From: Capra hircus
Lineage: Eukaryota; Chordata; Mammalia; Artiodactyla; Bovidae
DNA: 64,000 bases
Direction: 5' to 3'
NCBI RefSeq assembly: GCF_001704415.2
Contig: NC_030817.1
Location: forward strand, 31,507,550 to 31,571,549
Part shown: positions 35,621 to 48,068 of the stretch, piece after piece
Layout of the letters: every line of letters begins with the position of its first letter
How positions within the stretch are numbered: the stretch's first letter is position 1
Translations under genes and position numbers: made by a program
The notes under the pieces: generated by a model
The model's input: only the letters and a program-made list of their open reading frames with translations
Database searches by the model: none
Told to the model about the DNA's origin: nothing

Positions 35621-36269
35621 AAACAGAGCAAAAGAATCATTATAATATTGTGAAGCTGCTCGGAATGGATTCCTCTTGGAAAGAGCAATACTGGAATGAT
35701 TTCCTGAGATAAGTTTGTGTTTATACGGTTGGCCCTCCAGAGATGATCTTCCCCTCCTTTAGTTAAATATTTCTCCAAGTGAGGTGCCAGGCCACTGATG
35801 GTAGACTCACATTGGGATCGTAACAAAACAGTTTCCTCTGTACCTCGTGATGACTGAATTGGGATCTCTGGGTGGATGTAGGAAATTCTAATTTTGCCAG
35901 TGTTATTCTTACCCAAACATGTGCGGACCACTGATTAACTGCCTGGAAATGTAGGAGAGGCACTGCCAGGTGAGTGGTTCTGCTTGGCTAGCGGCCTTAT
36001 GATCCATTCAGCCTTCCTATGGGTGTGGTTCACAGAGAGACTCAGACCGACTGACAGTCACAAAGTCCAGGTTCCAAGGCCCCAGCTCCTGAATCACACT
36101 CTGGGACTCTGCCCACAGCTCCAATTGATCTCTCTTCCTTATCCCCTTATTCTTTGAAGTCACAGCTTGGATCATCCCTCATTTAAGAAAAGAAAAGTGC
36201 CTGAAAGTTTCCTAATCCTGAAATGACTCAATATTGGTGGTGGTGCAGTCAGTAGAAGGGAACTATCAC
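35621..36269. other. No gene identified
   Basis: Single-copy-looking sequence; the frame at 35536-35931 (minus) overlaps the transposon and lacks motifs. Confidence 0.5.
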
Positions 36270-36560
36270 ACCCAGCCTCTGGGAACGTTAACTGGTACGA
36301 TTTCTTCCGGAGGGCATTTTGGCAGTGTGCAGTGAGAAACTCTGAATTCTATTTCCAGAAATGAATCCCAAGGGCAAGCAGAGAGATTCTGTCAAAGGCT
36401 ATATACAAGAATATTCACCACAGCCTTATTGGTGATGGTGACACGTGTTCAACAGAGAGGAAACTTGTCAAAAAACTTGTCATAAAATTAAAATATTAAG
36501 TAATCACTTCAAATTCTATTGTCACAAAATACTTAACAGGTTGGAAAATACATTTGATTA
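36270..36560 (+). mobile_element. Probable ancient L1 fragment
   Basis: GGAGGGCATTTTGGCAG, CTATTTCCAGAAATGAATCC, CAAGAATATTCACCACAGCC resemble a sense L1M 3' segment. Diverged, so tentative. Confidence 0.5.
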
Positions 36561-36628
36561 AGTTTTTTTAAAGTAGGGCAAAAATCTCTCCACGTATATA
36601 ATTCCAGTTCTCCCGCCCCCTGCCATAG

Positions 36629-36653
36629 ACACACACACACACACACACACACA
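36629..36653. repeat. CA microsatellite
   Basis: About 12 AC units; likely polymorphic. Confidence 0.95.
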
Positions 36654-36659
36654 AAATTG

Positions 36660-38034
36660 TCTAGCTCCACCTGAAAAGAAATATGCATAGTTGTTAAAAA
36701 TGATTATCAGGGGCTTTCACAGGTAGATAAGAGGGCAGGAAGCCTGAGGACTCCATCACCCAAGTATTCCATAAACTCACACTCATCTTTTGCTGTCATC
36801 TACACTTGAGCTGAGAGCAGTGAGCTGGAGTGGACAGAAGCTTGGATTTAGGGTGGAGGTGAAAGTAGGCAGTTGGAAAGCAAAACGCTCAGGACAGCAG
36901 CTCTCAAACCTCAGTGTGCAAAATGATCAGCTGGGGAGCCAGTTAAGATGCAGAGACCTTCTAGGAATTCACTCATAGACATTTCTGTGTAAGAGATAGG
37001 GCTTAGTAATTTTCATTTTAATAAGCCTCTGGTGTAATTTTGCTGCAGGTGACCTGAGGGTAGTAGCACCTGAAGGAAGTATAAAACCAGAGAGAGGGCC
37101 CCAGAGGAGATCTAGGGAAGCAAAGGGTGCTGGGAAGCTAGGGTGAGGGGTAAAGAAAGAGGTATCAGGTTTCAGCAAGTTCCTTTCTGTACCATGTGAA
37201 CCAGGACTATTTACTGTAGTGTCAGGACTCAGGATAGTCTGAAAGCCTTTTGTAGGATAACTTTTAGGCTACAGTTATCATTTTAAATATGATTTCCAAT
37301 GGAAAATATGTTTCAAGTTTTAAAAACAAACTTCCATCTGAACTTTTGGAATTCAATTTGTTCCTGTCCTGAGGACTATGTATTCCAACCACCATTGCCA
37401 TAAACCTCCCAACCCTGATATAGCTCTTTAGATGCCCTTCAATTGTTCACATTGCTTTTTAGCTCATTTATAAAAATAGAAAAGAGGAGAAATCTATTTT
37501 TGACCAAAAAACCCCAGATATTCACTGCTAAACATAAGATTGCATTTCATCTCAAGCCAAAAAAACTAATTAGGTTTGAGCCTCTGTTTTTCTCTTTTCA
37601 CAAGGAGCTTTAGATTTTTGCCTTTTTGGAAAGTGATAGCATGAAGAATAGGGAGAAACGTAGCTTAAAAATTCTGATCAACTTCTTTAGATTTGGTCTT
37701 GAATTTGGAAGGTCCCTTAAAATTTTATAAATTTCAGATTCAATAGCTCTAAAGAAGAAATTATTGAGCAAATCTCTTTTGACAGGCGTGGAGTAGGAAA
37801 TAAGAAAAACTGCCAACATTGAATGTGTATACAAAGAATGTGCTGTCGTACAGTTTGCTGGTTATAATAAGTTGTTTAAAGGAAAGTTCAGACGTGATTT
37901 GGAAGCAAGTTTGAAAGTGTTGGCAGCGGGGTGTGTTGGGGCGGCAGTTGTTCCCATCAGTCTTGACTGTGTACAGATGATGGTGAGATTAAAGGGGCTC
38001 CTAAGGTGCCACCCTCTCCTCATGTATTTTTTCT
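36660..38034. other. No gene identified
   Basis: Single-copy-looking sequence; short frames without motifs. Confidence 0.5.
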
Positions 38035-38293
38035 TTTTGCAATTTATTTTTTAATTTTAATATAAATTTATTTATTTTAATTGGAGGCCAATTACAATAC
38101 TGCATTGGTTTTGCCATACATCAACATGAATCCGCCATGGGTATACATGTGTTCCCCATCCTGAACCGCCCTCCCACCTCCCTCCCTATACCGTCCCTCT
38201 GGGTCATCCCAGTGCACCAGCCCCGAGCATCCTGTATCCTGCATCGAACCTGGACTGGCGATTCGTTTCACATATGCTATTCATTTGTAAAAT
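38035..38293 (-). mobile_element. Ruminant L1 3' UTR
   Basis: Antisense of the 3' end of a young ruminant L1: TTTATTTTAATTGGAGGCCA, GGTTTTGCCATACATCAACA, CACCTCCCTCCCTATACCGT, CGAACCTGGACTGGCGATTC. Short 5'-truncated copy. Confidence 0.88.
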
Positions 38294-38500
38294 GTGCCGT
38301 GTTCAGTCACTCAGTCCTGTTCCCGTCTTTTTGGCCCCATGAACTGTATCCCACCAGGCTCCTCTGCCCACGGAATTTCCCAGGCAGGAATACTGGAGCG
38401 GGTTGCTATTTCCTACTCCAGGGGATATCCCAGGGATAGACCCCTGGTCTCTTGCATTGGCAGGTAAATCTTTTATCGCTAGCGCTGCCTGGGAAGCCCC
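38294..38500 (-). mobile_element. Bov-tA SINE
   Basis: Minus-strand Bov-tA at the 5' edge of the L1 fragment. Flanked by CATTTGTAAAAT (38282-38293) and CATTTGCAAAAT (38501-38512), one mismatch. Confidence 0.92.
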
Positions 38501-38512
38501 CATTTGCAAAAT

Positions 38513-39154
38513 AAAAATTATAGGCCCCAAGAACTGAGCTAGACGGTCACAGTTTAAACTGTCAAGGACAAAGGGTACAGAAGCAGAGTCTGGCCCCTCA
38601 GTCCTTTGAACACCCCAGATTAGACATTTGTAGGATCCTTCAGTTCCAAGCAGCAGAATCTGACTCTGGCCCATTCTCAGAATTGCTGGGAAAGCTGAAG
38701 AGCTAAGCTTCAGAAAGGACTAGAAGCTCCTGAGTTCTGGACAGCAAGAGCTAATGGCAGTCTCTTCAGGGCCTGTCACTGGAACCAGATTTGGCGTCCC
38801 TCAGCTCTGTGTGCCTTGCTTGGGTCACTTGTCCGTTCTTTGATTTAGGAGTGTGGGAACCTTCTGATTGACCCCACACTGATGGAAGAGGACGGTTAGC
38901 AGAGGAAAGAGGAGGTGACAGGAAACGGAACCTTGTGTGTTTGCTACAGTAGCCCTTTGATGTCTCCCCAGCCTCCAGATTCCAGGATTACTATTCTGCC
39001 ATCAGAAAATGCCCACTTGCAACAGTGAGTCAAAATGGCCTCAAGCTCTGTTCTAGTTTCAATTTTTAATCTCAGAGAATAGCATCATCAACATAGAAGT
39101 GAAAAGAAGTATTAGGTGGGCAATTCAGTGTCTTTTGCAAATTTTTAAGATTGA
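38513..39154. other. No gene identified
   Basis: Single-copy-looking intergenic sequence. Confidence 0.5.
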
Positions 39155-39330
39155 ATATTTATAAGGGCTCAGACTTTTTGGTCAGATTATGTTTAAATTT
39201 TGTGTGCCCTTGGGTAAATTTTTCTTACTTTTCCTGAGCCTCAGTTTCCTCCTCTGCAAAATATGAGTCACTGGGTTTTTATTGGGTTGTTTTATGACAA
39301 ATGCTTATTGTAGTGCCTAGCCTTATTAAA
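39155..39330 (+). repeat. MIR SINE
   Basis: GTGCCCTTGGGTAAATTTTT, CCTGAGCCTCAGTTTCCTCC, CTGCAAAATATGAGTCA and GTAGTGCCTAGCC follow the MIR order. Confidence 0.8.
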
Positions 39331-40764
39331 TGATACTTATTATTCTAAAATGAAATTGCCTCTGAAATATTAAGCATGCAAATTTATACAGCCATATTTT
39401 AATGAGTTCATTTTCATAAATTCATTAAAACTTGGAGACAGGGTAAACAGATAGTTCTTGATTCTCAACTACCAAGCCCAAAGGGATTAAGGAAGTGAAT
39501 GGTAGCAATTCACTGATTCACTAAAGCTGCAGATCTGAGGTCTATGAGCACAGACATGCCAGAGGGATTATGTCCAGGTACACAGCTGGTATTTATATTT
39601 GACAGCAACTGAGGCAACATGATGGAAATATTACAAATCCTCACCCCAAAGACTCACCTGGCTTTTCCTGAAAAGGTTTCCTCCCCAGTGCCTTCCACAT
39701 AGTGGCATGGATACCATATTTCTATAGAATATTATATAATCAAAATCCCATACATCCTCTGTCCTTTGGCAAATGGGAGAGGTTGCTGTGACTCTTTGAA
39801 ACATCATTGTGATGACTAAACTACAGATGTGTTCCAGGCCAACACTGCATCTTGGGAGTTATGAAACCACACGCTTCCGGCAGCAGCTCACTAAAGGATT
39901 TTAAAACAAAGAGGGGCTGAAGTCTGGGGAGAGAATTCCACTCACTTAGTTCATCACAAGCACCTTATTAGGAATGGGAAATGGGGAAAGGAACTGCTTC
40001 TAATGCAGATTTACAAATTATCCTGGTGTGACCAGAATTATGTCAGAGAAAGAGAGAGGGATTCCGGCCCCTCCACTGAGCACACTTCCTTCCCGTGGAG
40101 AGTGTGAGTTGGAAAGTTACCCCTTCCCTCTCACAAACGCTCGTGTTCAAAAGTTCAGGGTTAACCCTCCATGCTGCCTTCTTGAGCTCTCAGAAGAAAC
40201 AGATGATTCAGCACCTCTAGTCTCCTTCGAGACTAGAAACCCAAGAAATACTAAGACCAAGCAGGAATCGGTATGAGATAAAAACTCATTTCTGCAGCTC
40301 GCAGGCCCATGGGGATGGACAGCTTTGTGAACTTTCTGCACATGTGGCCAAACCCCTTGCTCAGCTAGAGGAGATTTCAATCAACAAGCTTATCTGCACT
40401 TAATGGAACTGTGTCCAAATTTGTCACCAGGCCATGTTCGAAGGAACAAGCAATTGGTTGAAGTCATTTCGGATGCAGGAAATCCTGTGTTTACTACCTA
40501 GGAAATGCTACATAAAGGTTGGGATTTTTTTCCCGTTGTAATGTTCTTTCGAACTGAAATTTTACAGCAGGGCCACCACTGATAAGAATATGGCTTGGGA
40601 AATGACCATATGGTGATAACCAATCATACACAATAGGCCTTACTTTTTTGTCCCCATCCTGGTTCTCAAAGTTGGTTGATATAATTGTTTCCTTCAGGGA
40701 GTCTAGTCACTTACAGGTGCGTGTCTTGAGTGCCCATGCCTTCAGGGAGGTGTTGCCGTCTCCC
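39331..40764. other. No gene identified
   Basis: Single-copy-looking sequence of about 1.4 kb. Overlapping frames at 40028-40380 on both strands are not supported as exons. Confidence 0.5.
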
Positions 40765-40908
40765 TGTTGTTCAGTCACTAAGTCGTGTCCGACTCTTTGC
40801 AATCCTGTGGACTGCGCTGCACCGGGCTCCTCTGTCCCTCACTATTTCCTGGAGTTTGCTCAGACTCATGTCCATTGAGTTGATGGTGCTATCTAACCAT
40901 CTCATCCT
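40765..40908 (-). mobile_element. Short BovB 3' end, GTT-tail type
   Basis: TGTTGTTCAGTCACTAAGTC through CTAACCATCTCATCCTG; 144 bases, truncated. Confidence 0.9.
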
Positions 40909-42199
40909 GAATGTGTCTAAAAGGATGTAGGAGAGAAATGCCTTGAAAATACTGAACTCATCTGTAGAGATAATGATGGAGAGAGACAATGAGAATCACT
41001 CAATCTCAGTTAATCCAACTGAATCAACTAAATGGACACAAAGTAGGCCTTTTCTGAAGTCACCAGGTTATGCAATGATGTCCGTACTTGTGACTAAAGA
41101 GCTTCCTCTAGTCAAAAGATCAAATGCTGCAGACAAAATCTTATGGACATTACATAGCACAGCAAAGACATGTGGTTGTATATCTAAAGAAAAAAGATAC
41201 CAACAGAAGACAGAAATAGGGTACCCAGAAAAGGGCTGAGTAGATGTAGAGTCATCAGAATGTATTCAGCACTCCCCAAGAATCCAGTGTCTCCAAGAAT
41301 TACAGTCTTACTGTCAAGGCTGTAACTGGAGTGGGCAAGAGTTCCTCTTTCAATTAACTTAGCTGTGAGACATTCCTTTATATTACTAATTTTGTTTTCT
41401 TTCAGTTTATTTTGCACTTTTCTCATTGTTTGAACTTTTAGTTAATTTTTAGTCATTTCTCTTGTTAAGAAACGAAAGCATCAGCATACATAACTTTGCC
41501 TTTGAATTTGGGCTGTATTCTATATATTGTAGCTGTATTTTTTAGGTAACAATGTATATACTCATTAATTTATAGAGTTGCCACATTTAGCAAGTAACAT
41601 ATCAAACTCTGCAGTTAAATTTCAATTTCAGATAAACAACGGATAAATTTTTTGGTGTAAATGTGTCTGAAATATTGCATGGGACATACTTACACTAAAA
41701 AATTATTATCTGAAATTATAATTTAATTGGGTATCCTGTATTTTATCTGGCAACCCTATTTTAAACAGATCTTAGATGTAGTTTTGGTTAACTTTTGACC
41801 CAGTATTTCTTGGAAAATCTTCTTCCCAAATGATGGTGATATTTTTTGTTTAAACTTTTATTATCAAGTCCTGCTCTTTTTGTGCATGTATGGCTTAATT
41901 TTAGGAACATAAGCATAGATGGATGGGTGTCAACTGGGAGAGATACTACTCCCCAGGGGACCCTTAGCAGTGTCTGGAGACATTTTTGGTTGTTACAACT
42001 TGGGAAGGTAGAGACCAGAGCCACTGCTAAATATCCTACGATGCACACAATAGTCCCTACAACAAAGATTTATTTTGTAGAAAATGTATTGGTAATTGCC
42101 TCATCAATTGCATTAATCACAAAATCATCTCTGTTTTTTGCATATTTGATCTATCAAAGAGAATGGTATATTGAAGTCAGTCACTCAATTTAACACACA
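40909..42199. other. No gene identified
   Basis: AT-rich single-copy-looking sequence; frames of up to 115 codons with no motif. Confidence 0.5.
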
Positions 42200-43050
42200 C
42201 CATGAGATCCTCTAGTATGTCAGACCTTGTTGCAGGTGCTGGGAATCCTCAGTGAACAAAGCAGAGTAATATCACTGACTTCATGGAGCTTTTATTTTAA
42301 TGGATCGGGTTGGAGCAGGAGACATAATAAAAAAAATAGTATGTAAAATATGTGATAAGTGTTATGAAGGAGAGCAGAGAGCAGGGATGGTTGCTGGGAT
42401 ATGTGTGGATTGTAATTGTAAATTGAGTGGCAAGAAGGTTATATTAGAAGGAAAACCTCAGGGAATTCCATGGCGGTCCAGTGGTTAGCACTCCACATCT
42501 TTATTGCCTGGGGCCTGGATTCAATCCCTGGTCAGGGAACTAAGATCCTGCAAGCCATATGACATAGCCAAAAAAAAGAAAAAAAGAAAATTACTCTCAA
42601 GAAGATGACAGAGAAAGTGATGTGGTAGCTTAGGAAAGTGGGTTTTAGGCAAAGGAAACAGAAATGCAAAGACTCTGATGTAGGTCAGCATTTGGTATGA
42701 TCAAGAAAGAAGAGAAAGCAAAGGGAGAAAGAGGGAAAGTAACAGGGACAGATGAAGTCAGAGGGGTGATGGAGCCAGGCTGGCATCCAGACCGTTTAGG
42801 ACCAAAGATACTGTTGTGAGAATTGCTGCCTTTATTCTAAGTGAGATAGCTAGGCAGGGCTTCAGCAGACTGCAGCGATTTTATATACACCTTGAAAATA
42901 TCACTTTATCTGTTGGGTTGGGAATAGATTATGGAGGGAAAAGGCTGAAACAGAGAGACTACGTAGGAGGCCATTGCCATAGTCCAGAGGAGAGATGACG
43001 GTGCTTTGTTGCCTGTGAGGGCGGGTAACAGTAGAAATTGTAAGAACTGA
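42200..43050 (+). repeat. Unassigned ancient dispersed repeat, split by a SINE
   Basis: GTTGCAGGTGCTGGGAATCC, CAGTGAACAAAGCAGAG, TTCATGGAGCTTTTATTTTA, GATAAGTGTTATGAAGGAGA, TAGTCCAGAGGAGAGATGACG. The same pattern as 25380-26300. The SINE at 42461-42590 interrupts it. Confidence 0.5.
42461..42590 (+). mobile_element. CHR-2-type tRNA-derived SINE
   Basis: GGGAATTCCATGGCGGTCCA, GTGGTTAGCACTCC (A-box side), GGATTCAATCCCTGG (B box), GGGAACTAAGATCCTGCAAG, then an A-rich tail. A family shared by ruminants and whales, so older than Bov-tA. Confidence 0.85.
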
Positions 43051-43089
43051 TTGAATCCATTAGGCTCACCAACACATTGCTGGAAGGCA

Positions 43090-43303
43090 AGCAATATGGT
43101 ACAACCCCTCTGAGGGGAATTTAACGATCTTTAATAAAATGACCTAGGTGTTTACTCTTCAACCTAGTGATCCCATTTCTAGGAATTTATACTGGAAATA
43201 AACCTCTAACAATAATTAATAGAGAAGCACAAGGTTATTTATTGCTATGATATATGTAACTGGAAAATTTTGGAGATTGGTTGAATAAACTATGTTTAAT
43301 CAG
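43090..43303 (+). mobile_element. Ancient L1 fragment, left piece
   Basis: CAACCTAGTGATCCCATTTC, AGGAATTTATACTGGAAATA, TTGGTTGAATAAACTATG: sense L1M 3' segment, interrupted by Bov-tA and continuing at 43545-43735 (GGGATACAATGCAGCTGC). Confidence 0.65.
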
Positions 43304-43508
43304 GGGCTTCCCAGGTGGTGCTAAGGAATCGACCTGCCAAGGCAGGAGACATAAGAGATGCGGGTTTGATCCCTGGCTCAGGAAGATCCCCTGTAGGAGG
43401 GCATGGCAACCAACTCCAGTATTCTTGCTTGAAGAATCCCACGGACAGAGGAGTCTGGGAGGGTACAGTTCATACAGTCGCTGAGTCAGACATGACTAAA
43501 GCAACTTA
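43304..43508 (+). mobile_element. Bov-tA SINE with CA-repeat tail
   Basis: Plus-strand Bov-tA (GGCTTCCCAGGTGGTGCTAA, B box GGTTTGATCCC) ending CATGACTAAAGCAACTTAA and followed by an AC microsatellite at 43511-43539, probably grown from the SINE tail. Confidence 0.92.
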
Positions 43509-43540
<32 letters not shown>

Positions 43541-43755
43541 TCAGTACACACAATGGGATACAATGCAGCTGCAAACTTTAATGAAGTTGAAGATCTATGT
43601 GAATCAATACGGAGTAATTTCCAGCAGATTTTAAGTGTAAAAGGCTCACTGCAAAAGAACATACTACCTTTTGTGCAAAAAAGAAGGAAAAATAAGTGAA
43701 CACTTACATTTATCATTATAAAAGAAAGTGTTCAAGTTGAGTATCTACAGCTTTG

Positions 43756-46700
43756 TTGTTGTTGTTCAGTCGCTCAGTCATGTCTGACATTTGCAACCCC
43801 AAGGACTGCAACATGCAGGCTTCCCTGTCCTCCACCATCTCCTAGAGTTTGCTCAAACTCATGTCCACTGAGTTAATGATGTCATCCAGCCATCTCATTC
43901 GGTGTCATTCTCTTCTCCTGCCTTCAGTCTTTCCCAGCACGAGGGTCTTTTCCAATGAGTCGGCTCTTTGCATCAGATGGCCAAAGTACTGGAATTTCAG
44001 CTTTCGCATCAGTCCTTCTGATGAGTATTCTGGGTTGATTTCCTTTAGGATTGACTGGTTTGATCTCCTTGCAGTCCAGTGACTCTCAGGAGTCTTCTCC
44101 CGCACCACAGTTCAAAAGCATCAATTATTTGGCGCTCGGCCTTCTTTATAGTCCAACTCTCCTGTCCGTACATGACTACTAGAAAAACCATAGCTTTGAC
44201 TAATTGGACCTTTGTCAGCAAAGTGATGTCTCTGCTTTTTATTATGCTGTCTAGGTTCGTCATAGCTTTTCTTCCAAGGAGCAAGCGTCTTTTAATTTCA
44301 TGGCTGCAGTCACTGTCTGCAGTGATTTTGGAACCCCAAAAAATAAAGTCTCTCACTGTTTCCATCGTTTCCCCATATATTTGTCATGAAGTGATGGGAT
44401 TGGATGGCATGATCTTAGTTTTTTGAATGTTGAATTTTAAGCCAGCTTCTTTTTCACTCTCCTCTTTCACTTTCATCAAGAGGCTCTTTAATTCCTCTTT
44501 GCTTTCTGCCATTACGGTGGTATCATCTGCATATCTGAGGTTATTGATACTTCTCCCAAAAAACTTGATTCCAGCTTGTGCTTCATCCAGCCCTATGTTT
44601 TGCATGATGTACTCTGCATATAAATTAAATGAGCAGGGTGACAGCATATAGCCTCGATGTACACATTACCCAATTTTGAAACCAGTCTTTTGTTCCATGT
44701 CTGATTCTAACTGCTGCTTCTTGACTTGCATACAGGTTTCTCAGAAGGCAGGTAAGGTGGTCTGGTATTCCTATCTCTTTTAGAACTTTCTACAGTTTGT
44801 TGTGATCCACACAATCAAAGGCTTTACCATACTCAATAAAGCAGAAGTTTTTCTGGAACTCTCTTGCTTTTTTGATGATCCAGTGGATGTTGGCAATTTG
44901 CTCTCTGGCTCCCCCCTTTTCTAAATCCAGCTTGTATATCTAGAAGTTCTCTGTTCACATCCTACTGAAGCCTAACTTGAAGGATTGTGAGCATTACCTT
45001 GCTACCATGTGAAAAACTGCAGTTGTGCGGTAGTATAAACATTCTTTGTCATTACCCTTCTTTGGGATTGGAATGAAAACTGACCTTTTCTAGTCCTGTG
45101 GCTACTGCTGACTTTTCCAAATTTGCTGGCATATTGAGGGCAGCACTTTAACAGATTCATCTTTTAGGATTTGAAATAACTCAGCTGGAATTCCATTGTC
45201 TCCACTAGCTTTGTTTATAGAGATGCTTCCTAACACCCACTTGACTTGACACTCCCGGATGTCTGGCTCTAGGTGAGTGACCACACCATCATGGTTAACT
45301 GGGTCATTAAGATCTTTTTGTATAGTTCTGTGTATTCTTGCCACCTCTTCTTAATCTCTTCTGCTTCTGTTAAGTCCTTAGTGCTTCTGACCTTTATTGT
45401 TCCCATCTTTGAATGAAATGTTGCTTGGTTTCTCTGATTTTCTTGAAGAGATCTCTAGTCTTTCCCATTCTATCGTTTTTCTCTATTTCTTTGCATTGTT
45501 CACTTAAGTCTTATCTCTTTTTGCTATTCGTTGGAACTCTGCATTCAGATGGGTATATCTTTCCTTTTCTCCTGTGCCTTCCACTTCTCTTCTTTTCTCA
45601 GCTATTTGTAAGGCTTCCTCAGACAACCATTTTGCCTTGTTGCGTTTCTTTTTCTTGGGGTTGGTTTTGGTCACTGCTTCCTACAATGTTATGAACCTCC
45701 GTCCATAGTTGTTCAGGTACTCTGTCAGATCTAATCTCTAATCCATTTCTCACTTCTACTGTATAATCATAAGGGATTTGATTCAGGTCATACTTGAATG
45801 GCCTAGTAGTTTTCCCTACTTTCTTCAATTTAAGTCTGAATTTGGCAATAAGGAGCTGATGATCTGAGCCACAGTCAGCTCCTGGTCTTGTCTTTGCTGA
45901 CTGTATAGAGCTTCTCCATCTTCGGCTGCAAAGAATATAGTCAATCTGATTTCAGTGTTGACCATCTGGTTATGTACATGTGTAGAGTCATCTCTTGTGT
46001 TGTTGGAAGAGGGTGTTTCCTATGACCAGTTTGTTCTCTTGGCAAATCTCTGTTTGCCTTTGCCCTGCTTCAGTTTGTACTCTAAGGCCAGACTTGCCTG
46101 TTACTCCAGGTATCTCTGACTTCCTACTTTTGCATTCCCGTCCCCTATGATGAAAAGTGAAAAGTGAAAGTGAAGTCGCTCAGTCGTGTCCGACTCTTTA
46201 GGACCCTGTGGACTGTAGCCTACCAGGCTCCTCCTGCCATGGGATTCTGCAGGCAAGAATACTGGAGTGGGTCACCATTTCCTTCTCCAGGGAATCTTTG
46301 CAATCCAGGGATCGAACCCAGGTCTTGCACATTGCAGGCAGATGCTTTAACCTCTGAGCCACCAAGGGCATCTTTTTTTTTTTTTTTGGTTTTAGTTCTA
46401 GAAGGTCTTGTAGGTCTTAGAACCATTCAGCTTCTTTGGCATTAGTGGTTGGGACATACACTTGGATTACTGTGATGCTGAATCGTTTCCTTTGTCAGTG
46501 AATTGAGATCACTCTGTCGTTTTTGAGATTGCACCCACGTGCTGCATTTCAGACTCTTTTGTAGACTGTGAGAATTATTCCATTTCTTTTAAGAGATTCT
46601 TTCCCACAATAGTAGATATAATGGTCATCTGAACTAAGTTCATCCATTCCTCTTCATTTTAGTTCACTGATTCCTAAAATGTCGATGTTCACTCTTGCTG

Positions 46701-46818
46701 TCTCCTGTTTGACCACATCCCATTTATCTTTAATCATGGACCAAACATTCCAGGTTCCTATGCAATACTGTTCTTTGTAGCATTTACTTTCACTACCAGA
46801 CACATCCACAACCAGGCA
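43756..46818 (-). mobile_element. Nearly full-length, decayed BovB, split by a SINE
   Basis: About 2.85 kb of BovB on the minus strand (GTT-tail type) plus the inserted SINE at 46158-46367. From right to left: endonuclease N-terminus near 46818-46390 (codons for VVDVTG, YCIGTWN and DHYIYYC recognisable but shifted), endonuclease end and linker (45619-45828, LNQIPYDYTVEVRN), RT (45102-45344, SINKASGDNGIPAELFQILK), YADDTTVMAESKEEL at 44384-44647, and the C-terminal block at 43905-44365. The longest continuous BovB coverage in the window, but broken by many frameshifts. Confidence 0.93.
46158..46367 (-). mobile_element. Bov-tA SINE inside BovB
   Basis: Minus-strand Bov-tA splitting the BovB between the ATGATGAAAAG and GCATCTTTT parts of its endonuclease region. 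A 15-base T run follows at 46373-46387. Dates the SINE after the BovB. Confidence 0.92.
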
Positions 46819-47032
46819 TCATTTCCACTGAATGTTAGTGTTGAGTACCTACAACTTCAGAGTTGAGTGAAAGGGACACAGGAGAGTCTATGTATATCTT
46901 TTTCATAGCGTTTTGACTTTGAAAGGATGTTAGTTGACTGCATATTTAAAACATAAAATTAGTAAGATTAAGAAGGGGACAAAACCTAACCAAAACTGAA
47001 AGAAAATGGAAACAAAAAAGGAGTGTATTTCA

Positions 47033-47278
47033 TGGAGAAGGAAAGGGCAACCCATTCCAGTATGCTTGCCTGGAAAATCCCATGGACGGAGGAGCCTATC
47101 TACAGTCCACGGGGTCGCCAAGAGTCGGACACGACTTTCATGCATTGGAGAAGGAAACGGCAGCCCACTCCAGTGCTCTTGCCTGGAGAATCCCAGGGAC
47201 AGCGGAGCCTGGTGGGCTGCCGTCTATGTGGTCGCACAGAGTCGGACACGACTGAAGCGACTTAGCAGTAGCAGCAGC
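47033..47278 (+). mobile_element. Bov-A2-type SINE with clean target-site duplication
   Basis: Plus-strand dimer: two units each ending GAGTCGGACACGACT, joined by TTCATGCATTGGAGAAGG, ending in an AGCAGTAGCAGCAGC tail. Flanked by AGTGTATTTCA at 47022-47032 and 47279-47289. Confidence 0.95.
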
Positions 47279-47300
47279 AGTGTATTTCAAAACATTACTA

Positions 47301-47444
47301 TAACCTGGTGGCTCACATAGTAAAGAATCTGCCTGCAATGCAGAGACCCGAGTTCAATTCCTGGGTCAGGAAGATCACCTGGAGGGGGGAAGGCTACGGT
47401 CCATGGAGTTGCAAAGAGTCGGACAGGACTGAGTGACTAACACG
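47301..47444 (+). mobile_element. Bov-tA SINE with internal deletion
   Basis: Head and B box present (GAGTTCAATTCCTGG) and tail present, but the middle block with CAACCCACTCCAGTATTCTT is missing (about 60 bases). Confidence 0.88.
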
Positions 47445-47840
47445 TAACACTTACAAAAGGGGGAGGAAAAAAGAGCCAATCCAAGTAATTTTATGCACAC
47501 ATTTTTTGATTATCCTTCTTAGTCTGAAAGAGAGTGGAATGTGGGGAGGGGAAGTAGAGAAAACTGTATACAAATTCTATGCTCTTAAGTAGATTAATTT
47601 TCAGTAGTGTTCTGTAAGAAGCAATTCAGAAGCTCTTTTATATTCAGTATAGGAGTGAGCAAATGAGTAAATGTGTTGATGTGGTTAGGACTTGGAGTTT
47701 TCACTCTGGAAGGAGAGACATACAAATACAGAAGAGGAGACAAGAAGGACCCTGTGGGGATAGAGTAGAATTTGAGGAATTGGCGTGAGTTATCATTTCT
47801 AAAACATCTTATGGGTATGTTTGTTTTGGTGCACATGTAT
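47445..47840. other. No gene identified
   Basis: Short single-copy-looking stretch between SINEs. Confidence 0.5.
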
Positions 47841-47849
47841 ATTTCTGTG

Positions 47850-48059
47850 CTTCTCTGGTGGCTCAGACAGTGAAGAATCTGCCTGCAATGCAGGAGTCCT
47901 GGGTTCAATCCCTGGGTTAGGAAGATCCCCTGGAGGAGAGTATGGCAGCCCACTCCAGTATTCTTGCCTGGAGAATCCCCATGGACAGAGGAGCCTGGCA
48001 GACTACAGTCCATGGGGTCACACAGAGTCGGACACGGCTGAGTGACTAAGCATGCACAG
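47850..48059 (+). mobile_element. Bov-tA SINE with clean target-site duplication
   Basis: Complete near-consensus copy flanked by ATTTCTGTG at 47841-47849 and 48060-48068. Confidence 0.95.
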
Positions 48060-48068
48060 ATTTCTGTG

